A stretch of DNA of 5,556 nt from an uncultured Bacteroidota bacterium (lineage in GTDB: Bacteria > Bacteroidota > Bacteroidia > Chitinophagales > Chitinophagaceae): NCBI GenBank assembly GCA_938008665.1, contig CALLKA010000176.1, positions 1-5,556 of the forward strand, given 5' to 3'. The position numbers and the translations under genes are program-made. Positions 1-5,132 of the stretch are shown here, in pieces. The number at the start of each line of letters is the position of its first letter. The stretch's first letter is position 1. A model generated the notes under the pieces. The model had not been told where the DNA came from. It saw nothing but the letters and a program-made list of their open reading frames with translations, and did no database searches.

Positions 1-343
1 TTTCATTGTACTGAAATTTATTTTCAAACAAAGTCATGCTTGGCATGTTCGCAGGATTTAATCCTTGGAATAATTCCTTAACATACATTTTAGCAACACG
101 AAGTGGTGTACCTCTTAAACTATCATCACGCAAATCCATTCCTAAAATTTCCATGATGGCTTTAAAATGCGGCTCGATAAGTGCTATTTTCTCTTCCTCT
201 GTTTTATCAAAGGCATCAGAACGCAATGGTGTTTCCACTGAACTTGCTTTATGCTCATCTCCCATTTCCTCAATGATTAAATGGCTTAGTTCAATTTTTT
301 CATCCTTAAGCGGGGTAGTCAACAAAGTTTCTTTCTGTTTCAT
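1..343 (-). CDS. folE: GTP cyclohydrolase I, N-terminal part (cut by window edge)
   Basis: The reading frame opens at ATG 343-341 and runs off the left edge after 114 codons. It matches the N-terminal third of Bacteroidota FolE: an acidic lead, E-T-P-L-R-S-D-A-F at residues 37-45, a helix with HFKAIMEILGMDL (59-71), and the family signature GTPLRVAKMYVKELFQGL (78-95). FolE is a cytosolic zinc enzyme that converts GTP to 7,8-dihydroneopterin triphosphate, the first step to folate and other pterins. The zinc-binding Cys/His residues would lie beyond the edge and cannot be checked. The start overlaps the 3' end of the upstream PTPS gene by 38 bases, so the two are almost certainly co-transcribed and perhaps translationally coupled. 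No Shine-Dalgarno sequence is visible. A later start at Met27 would remove the overlap but falls just before the conserved segment, so I prefer 343. Confidence 0.93.
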   Translation of the reverse strand, partial: MKQKETLLTTPLKDEKIELSHLIIEEMGDEHKASSVETPLRSDAFDKTEEEKIALIEPHFKAIMEILGMDLRDDSLRGTPLRVAKMYVKELFQGLNPANMPSMTLFENKFQYNE

Positions 344-719
344 ACAGACGAATTTTTAAATCAAGTGTTTCAGATATTTTTGGTCTTAATAAATTATAAA
401 TCACAATAGCAATATTTTCAGCTGTAGGATTTAAATCTTTAAACGCATCTGTATCTAAGTTTAAATTTTTATGATCGAACCTTGAAATCACTTCTTCTGC
501 AACTAGTATGCTCAAGTCCTTGGTATTGATTACAAATCCAGTAATTGGATCTGGCACTCCATTTACTTGTACCACTAGTTCGTAGTTGTGACCATGATAA
601 TTTGGATTACTGCAGGCACCAAAAACACGTTTGTTTTCAGCATCACTCCAATCTGCACAAAATAATCGGTGTGCGGCATTAAAATGCTCCTTTCTAAATA
701 CCGCTACTTTTTGTTCCAT
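306..719 (-). CDS. 6-pyruvoyl-tetrahydropterin synthase / QueD-family protein, copy 1
   Basis: A 137-residue single-domain protein of the PTPS/QueD family (COG0720), full length for the family. All expected active-site residues are present: zinc ligands His17 (in HFNAAHRL), His42 and His44 (HGHNYEL), catalytic Cys36, and the Asp82-His83 pair (FDHKNLNLD). Thr99 and Glu101 (PTAEN) and Glu127 (YET) are at the pterin-binding positions. The Cys-to-HGH spacing is C-x5-HGH, as in animal PTPS, whereas E. coli QueD has C-x3-HGH. This favours conversion of dihydroneopterin triphosphate to 6-pyruvoyl-tetrahydropterin (biopterin-type pathway), but the family is promiscuous and a queuosine (QueD) role is not excluded, so no symbol is given. 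The 3' end overlaps folE, whose product is the substrate. A -7 box at 738-745 gives a short leader to ATG 719-717. Confidence 0.92.
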   Translation of the reverse strand: MEQKVAVFRKEHFNAAHRLFCADWSDAENKRVFGACSNPNYHGHNYELVVQVNGVPDPITGFVINTKDLSILVAEEVISRFDHKNLNLDTDAFKDLNPTAENIAIVIYNLLRPKISETLDLKIRLYETERNFVDYPA

Positions 720-737
720 GGTTCCAAATTAAGACGA

Positions 738-745
738 CAAAGTTA
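738..745 (-). promoter_or_regulatory. Candidate Bacteroidota -7 promoter element for the PTPS copy 1-folE operon
   Basis: On the minus strand the bases read TAACTTTG, an exact match to the Bacteroidota -7 consensus TAnnTTTG. It ends 18 bases before the ATG at 719, which predicts a start of transcription near 730 and a leader of about 10-15 bases. No convincing -33 TTG/TTTG is found at the expected distance; that stretch is occupied by the near-palindrome at 752-774, which may mean that an activator is needed. Confidence 0.5.
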
Positions 746-751
746 CTATAT

Positions 752-774
752 AAATAACGCTATTACTGTTATTT
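752..774. repeat. 23-base near-perfect palindrome upstream of PTPS copy 1, possible operator
   Basis: AAATAAC (752-758) and GTTATTT (768-774) are perfect inverted 7-mers, and the central TATTA (761-765) is also self-complementary. In total 9 of 11 base pairs around centre 763 match; only 759/767 and 760/766 do not. It lies just upstream of the -7 box at 738-745, at about -22 to -44 relative to the predicted start of transcription, replacing a recognisable -33 box. Its size and position suit a dimeric transcription factor. It is AT-rich, so chance cannot be excluded. The rest of the gap between the two PTPS genes (720-867) shows no gene and no convincing terminator; a T-rich run on the minus strand near 791-799 lacks a stable GC stem. 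Confidence 0.4.
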
Positions 775-867
775 TGTTTAGCGATTTGACAAAAAAATTA
801 AACAAATTTTATTTTATACCCTATTTCGACAATAAAGAGTTGATTTTGAGGCACTAATGAATTCTAA

Positions 868-1278
868 TTATTCCCCAAAGTACTCTACATATATACGAGG
901 TGTCTCATATAACTTGATGCAGTGCAATTGTACCACTGGAGGTATATGGGGTGCCAATTGTTTCCAAATAGACACGGCTAAATTTTCAGTGCTACACATT
1001 TGGCCTTTCATGAAAGGAACATCTATATTTAAATTCTTATGATCTAGTTCATCAATCACGTGCTTCTTGATAATTATACTTAGCTTTTTTACATCAAACA
1101 AAAAGCCAGTTTCTGCATCTGGAACTCCTTTGATGGTAACAAATAGTTCATAATTGTGCCCATGCCAATTTTCATTTGCGCATACACCAAAAACTTCCTC
1201 ATTCTTTTCCTTACTCCAATTGGGGTTAGCTAATTTGTGTGCTGCATTAAAATGTTCCACTCGGGTTAAATAAACCAT
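868..1278 (-). CDS. 6-pyruvoyl-tetrahydropterin synthase / QueD-family protein, copy 2
   Basis: A 136-residue PTPS-family protein and a tandem paralogue of the copy at 306-719; by hand alignment about 60 of some 127 positions are identical. The catalytic set is intact: zinc ligands His14, His39 and His41, catalytic Cys33, Asp79-His80, Glu98 and Glu125. It has the C-x5-HGH spacing of true PTPS. Its C-terminal half (LDHKNLNIDVPF, STEN, IWKQL, KLYET) is strikingly like animal PTPS. At the Thr99 position of copy 1 it has Ser96. The start is ATG 1278-1276: the frame stays open upstream to 1335, but the extra 19 residues are not family-like and they cover the -7 box at 1296-1303. The expected product is 6-pyruvoyl-tetrahydropterin, or 6-carboxy-tetrahydropterin if it acts as QueD. 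The 148-base gap to copy 1 and a separate candidate promoter there suggest independent control. Confidence 0.9.
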   Translation of the reverse strand: MVYLTRVEHFNAAHKLANPNWSKEKNEEVFGVCANENWHGHNYELFVTIKGVPDAETGFLFDVKKLSIIIKKHVIDELDHKNLNIDVPFMKGQMCSTENLAVSIWKQLAPHIPPVVQLHCIKLYETPRIYVEYFGE

Positions 1279-1295
1279 CTGCGCTATAATTTTTG

Positions 1296-1303
1296 CAAAG
1301 ATA
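1296..1303 (-). promoter_or_regulatory. Candidate -7 promoter element for PTPS copy 2
   Basis: The minus strand reads TATCTTTG, an exact TAnnTTTG match. It ends 17 bases before the ATG at 1278, giving a predicted leader of about 10 bases. A minus-strand TTG at 1317-1319 is only 13 bases upstream, shorter than the usual -33/-7 spacing, so the upstream half is unconvincing. The box abuts the plus-strand box at 1304-1311. Confidence 0.5.
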
Positions 1304-1311
1304 TAAATTTG
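1304..1311 (+). promoter_or_regulatory. Candidate -7 promoter element for mqnB-mqnD
   Basis: The plus strand reads TAAATTTG, an exact TAnnTTTG match. Transcription would begin near 1318, about 40 bases before ATG 1359. No clear -33 TTG lies at the usual distance to the left. It sits directly against the opposite-strand box at 1296-1303, so RNA polymerase could not occupy both at once. Confidence 0.45.
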
Positions 1312-1358
1312 ATTGTCAAGATAGTCATTTTTCACAGGCCTTTCCCGACCTTTGTTAT

Positions 1359-2027
1359 ATGAGAGTAATCATTACCGCAGCCACCAATGGCGAATGGATG
1401 CCCAGTTTCCAAAAAATTAACCCCGCTTATGCAGGTACAAATAAGCGATTTTCAGTAGGTTTTCATGAATCTGGCATTGGTTTATTGGCGAGTAGTGTTT
1501 CCTTAATGAAGATGTTTGTACAAGAAACCCCTAGCTTAATTATTCAAGTGGGTATAGCAGGTTGCTTTGATAAAAAAATTCCTCTGGGTAAGGTTTTTGC
1601 TGTGAAAGATGATTTTGCAGGAGATATTGGTGTAATGGAAAATAAGGTTTGGAAAGATTTATTTGACATGAAATTTGACAAACCCAATGATGCGCCTTAT
1701 GAAAAAAAATCATTGCCGAATCCCTGGTTAAGTCAATACAATTTATTGAAGCTACCTATTAAAAAAGGGGTTACCGTAAATACCATTACTACCGATAAAA
1801 ATAAAATTAATTTATACAGTGGTCGATATAAAGCAACCCTAGAATCCATGGAGGGAGCGGCTTTGCATTATATGGGTCGTGATTTAAATATTCCATTTAT
1901 ACAAATTCGCGCGGTATCCAATTATGTGGGCGAAAGAAATAAAGCAAAATGGAACATGCAGGAAGCCATTTATAATTTGAATGAAACCTTATTGCAATAT
2001 TTAGATGCCCTTAATAAAATTGCCTAA
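1359..2027 (+). CDS. mqnB: Futalosine hydrolase (menaquinone biosynthesis)
   Basis: A 222-residue protein of the nucleoside phosphorylase/hydrolase (PNP/MTAN) superfamily, typical in length for MqnB. Visible features are an N-terminal strand (MRVIITAAT), the glycine-rich GIAGCF at 65-70, TTD at 144-146, the ribose-binding segment ESMEGAAL at 162-169 with Met164-Glu165, and RAVSNYVGER at 184-193, where Asn188 stands at the position of the MTAN general-acid Asp, as in futalosine hydrolases. The enzyme cleaves futalosine to hypoxanthine and dehypoxanthine futalosine. The partner mqnD follows 2 bases after the stop, which settles the choice over methylthioadenosine nucleosidase. The frame is open back to 1293, but Met at 1359 starts the conserved first strand, and the upstream residues would overlap the promoter. 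No Shine-Dalgarno is visible. Confidence 0.92.
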   Translation: MRVIITAATNGEWMPSFQKINPAYAGTNKRFSVGFHESGIGLLASSVSLMKMFVQETPSLIIQVGIAGCFDKKIPLGKVFAVKDDFAGDIGVMENKVWKDLFDMKFDKPNDAPYEKKSLPNPWLSQYNLLKLPIKKGVTVNTITTDKNKINLYSGRYKATLESMEGAALHYMGRDLNIPFIQIRAVSNYVGERNKAKWNMQEAIYNLNETLLQYLDALNKIA

Positions 2028-2029
2028 CC

Positions 2030-2845
2030 ATGCCCGAGTTTGAAATTGGTTTTTCACCCTGCCCTAACGATACTTTTATTTTTGATGCATTAGTAAATCA
2101 TAAAATAGATACCAAGGGGTATACTTTTAAAGTGCATTTACAAGATGTGCAAACATTAAATGAATGGGCGATTGCAGGCAAGCTTCCTTTTTCAAAAATT
2201 AGTTATGGCGTTTGGCCATTGGTAAAAAATAAATATGCTTTATTAAATAGTGGGGGCGCGTTAGGTAAAGGCGTTGGGCCCTTATTGGTTTACAAGGAAG
2301 ATAAAACTCTTCCGGATGGCAGGCCGGATGCTTCCACCATGCGTGTAGCCATACCTGGCGTGAATACCACTGCGCATTTACTTTTTAGTTTGGCATTCCC
2401 CAATGTTAGCAACAAGGAATTTTTAGTATTTAATGAAATAGAAAATGCTGTGTTAAATGGCAAAGTTGACGCCGGTGTTATTATTCATGAAAACCGTTTC
2501 ACTTATGCCGATAAAGGTTTAACTAAATGGTTGGACCTAGGCACTTATTTTGAAGAAACTTTTAACGCACCAATACCTTTAGGCGGCATTATTGCGCGTA
2601 ATGATGTTCATGCAAATGAAATGGCAATCGTAGATGATTTGATCAAGCAAAGCGTGCAATATGCCTTTGCTAATAGCTATGATAATTTACCCGATTATGT
2701 AAAATGCCATTCGCAAGAAATGTCCGAACAAGTAATGCGACAACATATTGATTTATATGTAAATGATTTTACTATTGACATGGGCGATACAGGAAGAAAA
2801 GCGATAGCGCAATTGGAACAATCTTTTTCTACCTTAAATAAATAA
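2030..2845 (+). CDS. mqnD: 1,4-dihydroxy-6-naphthoate synthase (menaquinone biosynthesis)
   Basis: A 271-residue protein, full length for MqnD, with the periplasmic-binding-protein-like fold of the MqnA/MqnD family acting in the cytosol. The N-terminal signature GFSPCPNDTFIFDAL (7-21) is diagnostic of MqnD. ISYGVW (57-62), GVGPLLVY (81-88), GVNTTAHLL (110-118) and HENRFTY (153-159) are further family blocks; His153 fits the catalytic His described for Thermus MqnD. The enzyme converts cyclic dehypoxanthine futalosine to 1,4-dihydroxy-6-naphthoate. It lies 2 bases after mqnB and must be on the same transcript. The other pathway genes (mqnA, mqnC, mqnE) are not in this window. The stop TAA is followed 6 bases later by the end of the opposing photolyase gene, with no hairpin terminator between them. 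Confidence 0.95.
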   Translation: MPEFEIGFSPCPNDTFIFDALVNHKIDTKGYTFKVHLQDVQTLNEWAIAGKLPFSKISYGVWPLVKNKYALLNSGGALGKGVGPLLVYKEDKTLPDGRPDASTMRVAIPGVNTTAHLLFSLAFPNVSNKEFLVFNEIENAVLNGKVDAGVIIHENRFTYADKGLTKWLDLGTYFEETFNAPIPLGGIIARNDVHANEMAIVDDLIKQSVQYAFANSYDNLPDYVKCHSQEMSEQVMRQHIDLYVNDFTIDMGDTGRKAIAQLEQSFSTLNK

Positions 2846-2851
2846 AACTTA

Positions 2852-4171
2852 CTATTCCTTCAAAGCCTTGGCATAGGCAGCTAGGACGCGTTCCCGCGCT
2901 TCCTCATGCACCACAATTGGTTTGGGATAGTCAAAACTATCTAATTCGGGAACCCAATGCCTGATGTATTTTAAATCCTTGTCAAATTTTTCAGTTTGTA
3001 AGCGCGGATTGAAAACTCTAAAGTAAGGCGCTGCATCACAACCACTACCACTCGCCCACTGCCATCCTCCATTATTCGCTGCTAAATCAAAGTCCAATAA
3101 TTTTTGCGCAAAATAAGCTTCGCCCCAACGCCAATCAATCAATAAATGCTTGGTTAAAAAACTAGCCACAATCATACGCACTCTGTTATGCATAAATCCG
3201 GTCGTATTTAATTCACGCATACCCGCATCCACAATTGGATAACCTGTGCGCCCTTCACGCCAGGCTTCAAATTCTTTTTCATTATTACGCCATTCAATAA
3301 AATCATACTTTGGTTTGAATGATTTCCCCTCTGCTATTTGAGGGAACTGCCATAAAATCATATGATAAAAATCACGCCAAATAAGTTCATTAAAAAAAGT
3401 AGCATTTAAACTTTGCGTTTCCAAAGCCAATGTCCTCGCAGATATGGTGCCAAAACGCAAATGCACACTTAAGTGTGTGGTAGCATTTAAGGCTGGGAAG
3501 TTTCTTTGTTCCGTATAATTTTTCACCACCGATGTTTTATACTGCATCGGCGGAATTTCAAGGTCCGTTTTTTCAAAACCTATTTCTTTTAAGGTAGGCA
3601 GCTTAAATGCTTTTGTATCTAAAAAATAATCCAATAATTTATCCGATGGAAATTTCTTGGGTGTATTCGCTGCCCAAACAGTTCTCCATTTATTTGCATA
3701 AGGGGTATAAATCGTATAAGGTTTGCCATCATCTTTGGTCACTTCGTCTTTTTCAAAAATTACCTGATCCTTAAAATGATGATAGCTCGCTTTATTTTTT
3801 AAAGCCATCTTTTCTATAGCGGCATCTCGCGCATTGGCCTTAGGACCATAATCATGATTCGTATAAACTGCACTGATATTAAATTCAGAAAACAACTTTT
3901 CAAAAACTTCCGTGGGCGTGCCATATTTTACCCAAAGTGATTTTCCTTTGGCCACTAAATCCCCTTGCAACCTAGTTAGGGTTTGATGAATAAAATCGAC
4001 TCTTCTATCTGCTTTATCTTCTGATTGATTTAAAATGGTTTTATCAAAAACGAAAATAGGTAACACATGGGTACCTTGTAATTTTGCCTGATAAAGTGCA
4101 TGGTACAATCCAGCATTGTCCTCCCATCTTAAATCGCGTCTAAACCAAAATATATGTATAGGTGCTGCCAT
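2852..4171 (-). CDS. phrB: Deoxyribodipyrimidine photolyase, class I (CPD photolyase)
   Basis: A 439-residue member of the cryptochrome/photolyase family that repairs UV-induced cyclobutane pyrimidine dimers using FADH- and light. The N-terminal antenna domain begins IHIFWFRRDLRWEDN (5-19); the C-terminal FAD domain holds the signatures LRFGTISAR, ELIWRDFY, GRTGYPIVDAGMREL and NNGGWQWASG. Against E. coli PhrB from memory the FAD domain aligns at a constant offset of 12 residues. The Trp electron-transfer triad is W294, W347 and W370; dimer-site residues E262, W265, N329, M333 and W372 are kept, as is FAD-contacting N366. This argues for a true CPD photolyase rather than CRY-DASH or a (6-4) enzyme. 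The antenna chromophore cannot be read by eye. The start at 4171 gives the canonical N-terminus; a -7 box lies 27 bases upstream. The gene converges on mqnD with a 6-base gap. Confidence 0.95.
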   Translation of the reverse strand: MAAPIHIFWFRRDLRWEDNAGLYHALYQAKLQGTHVLPIFVFDKTILNQSEDKADRRVDFIHQTLTRLQGDLVAKGKSLWVKYGTPTEVFEKLFSEFNISAVYTNHDYGPKANARDAAIEKMALKNKASYHHFKDQVIFEKDEVTKDDGKPYTIYTPYANKWRTVWAANTPKKFPSDKLLDYFLDTKAFKLPTLKEIGFEKTDLEIPPMQYKTSVVKNYTEQRNFPALNATTHLSVHLRFGTISARTLALETQSLNATFFNELIWRDFYHMILWQFPQIAEGKSFKPKYDFIEWRNNEKEFEAWREGRTGYPIVDAGMRELNTTGFMHNRVRMIVASFLTKHLLIDWRWGEAYFAQKLLDFDLAANNGGWQWASGSGCDAAPYFRVFNPRLQTEKFDKDLKYIRHWVPELDSFDYPKPIVVHEEARERVLAAYAKALKE

Positions 4172-4184
4172 TGGATTATTTTAA

Positions 4185-4200
4185 TTGCTTGTTGAAGCAA
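4185..4200. repeat. Short perfect hairpin at the predicted phrB transcription start
   Basis: TTGCTT and AAGCAA form a perfect 6-bp inverted repeat around a GTTG loop. On the minus strand it overlaps the end of the candidate phrB -7 box and spans the predicted transcription start. It could be an operator half-site pair or the 5' end structure of the mRNA. It is short and may be chance. Confidence 0.3.
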
Positions 4201-4205
4201 ATCTA
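4198..4205 (-). promoter_or_regulatory. Candidate -7 promoter element for phrB
   Basis: The minus strand reads TAGATTTG, an exact TAnnTTTG match ending 26 bases before ATG 4171. Predicted transcription starts near 4191 with a leader of about 20 bases. A weak TTTT, rather than TTTG, lies 20 bases upstream at the -33 position. No comparable element is seen for nif3 on the plus strand of the same 110-base gap; a TAATTTTA at 4271-4278 is inexact and too close to the nif3 ATG. Confidence 0.45.
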
Positions 4206-4281
4206 ACTATTAACAATTCAGTATTAAAATAGTTGTGTCCCCTTTTAATAAAATACTGCTTTTTTATAATTAATTTTAGGT

Positions 4282-5082
4282 ATGCAAATTAGCACTATAA
4301 CAGCAGCCTTGGAAACATGGGCACCCTTGTCCTATCAGGAATCCTATGATAATGCAGGTTTAATTATTGGCGATCCGCTTGCAAATTGTACCGGTATTTT
4401 ATGTTCCTTAGATTGTACCGAAGCAGTGGTTGATGAAGCCATCGCCCAAGGTTGTAACCTAATTGTGAGTCACCATCCTATTGTATTTAAGGGAATCAAA
4501 CAATTTACCCCCAATCACTATGTGACTAGGGTCGCAGTTAAGGCCATTAAAAATAATATCGCAGTTTACGCCATTCACACCAATTTGGATAATATCATTG
4601 ACGGGGTAAATAAAACCCTGGCCGATAAACTTCGATTAGAAAATCGTTCAATATTGGCGCCTTTACCAGGAATTTTTGATAAAAATGGGAATCCGGTGGG
4701 TGCCGGCTTAGTGGGCGAACTTCCCCTTGAAACTGATGAACAAGATTTCATTAAATGGGTCAAAGAAAAGTTCAATTTGGCTATTTTGAAGCATACCCCT
4801 TTTATAAACAAACAACTGAAAACCATAGCTTTATGTGGTGGTGCGGGAAGCTTTTTGATAGATGCGGTTAAAAAGCAAAAGATAGACTGTTTTATCACCA
4901 GCGACCTCAAATACCATGAGTTTTTTGATGCCGACGGCGATCTGCTGCTCGCGGATATCGGACATTACGAAAGTGAACAATTTACAATTGATCTCCTGAC
5001 CGATATTTTGACCCGAAATTTCCCTACCTTTGCCGTCCTTAAATCAGATACAAAAACCAATCCGGTTGGGTATTTCATGTAA
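4282..5082 (+). CDS. NIF3/YbgI-family dinuclear metal-binding protein (short form)
   Basis: A 266-residue NIF3-like protein (DUF34), a family of toroidal hexamers with a two-metal site. Many members are annotated GTP cyclohydrolase 1 type 2 by homology, which is not well supported biochemically, so the true reaction is unknown. Motifs in order are YDNAGLIIG (22-30), VSHHPIVFKG (62-71), IHTNLDN (98-104), DLKYHEFFDA (208-217) and ADIGHYESEQF (224-234). The metal ligands are His64, His65, Asp103, His228 and Glu232, all present. It lacks the roughly 100-residue CutA-like insert found between the two halves in longer family members, and is close to E. coli YbgI in size. The next gene, 50 bases on, encodes a zinc-ribbon protein that often accompanies NIF3. 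No clear promoter or Shine-Dalgarno is visible before the ATG. Confidence 0.93.
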   Translation: MQISTITAALETWAPLSYQESYDNAGLIIGDPLANCTGILCSLDCTEAVVDEAIAQGCNLIVSHHPIVFKGIKQFTPNHYVTRVAVKAIKNNIAVYAIHTNLDNIIDGVNKTLADKLRLENRSILAPLPGIFDKNGNPVGAGLVGELPLETDEQDFIKWVKEKFNLAILKHTPFINKQLKTIALCGGAGSFLIDAVKKQKIDCFITSDLKYHEFFDADGDLLLADIGHYESEQFTIDLLTDILTRNFPTFAVLKSDTKTNPVGYFM

Positions 5083-5132
5083 GGCGCAGGACCCGGTTCC
5101 ACAAATATTAAACTTCAAAAGAATCCTATAGT

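Noticed and set aside
36..359. 107-codon plus-strand open frame
   Set aside because: It is antisense to folE and the end of PTPS copy 1, is low in family-like features, and those minus-strand frames are clearly the real genes.
669..1042. Two short plus-strand frames (669-857 and 857-1042)
   Set aside because: They are antisense to the PTPS genes and the gap between them; no recognisable protein features.
1347..1354. GACCTTTG as a possible -7 box for mqnB
   Set aside because: It has one mismatch to TAnnTTTG and would put the transcription start on or after the mqnB ATG; the exact box at 1304-1311 fits better.
2846..2851. Bidirectional terminator between mqnD and phrB
   Set aside because: The gap is only 6 bases and no GC stem with T-tracts was found around it; the transcripts probably overlap.
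4205..4234. Inverted repeat AACTATT / AATAGTT with a 16-base spacer
   Set aside because: In an AT-rich 110-base gap a 7-base pair of arms at some spacing is expected by chance, and the inner bases do not pair.
4219..4258. Inverted repeat CAGTATT / AATACTG before nif3, as leader hairpin or riboswitch
   Set aside because: The arms are 26 bases apart, the inner stem is interrupted by a bulge, and no known riboswitch core is visible.
4575..4910. 111-codon minus-strand frame
   Set aside because: It mirrors the NIF3 gene, whose plus-strand frame carries all family motifs.
5089..5100. GC-rich imperfect dyad GGACCCGGTTCC after nif3, as a terminator
   Set aside because: It has two mismatched pairs and no following T-run, so it does not support termination between nif3 and the zinc-ribbon gene.
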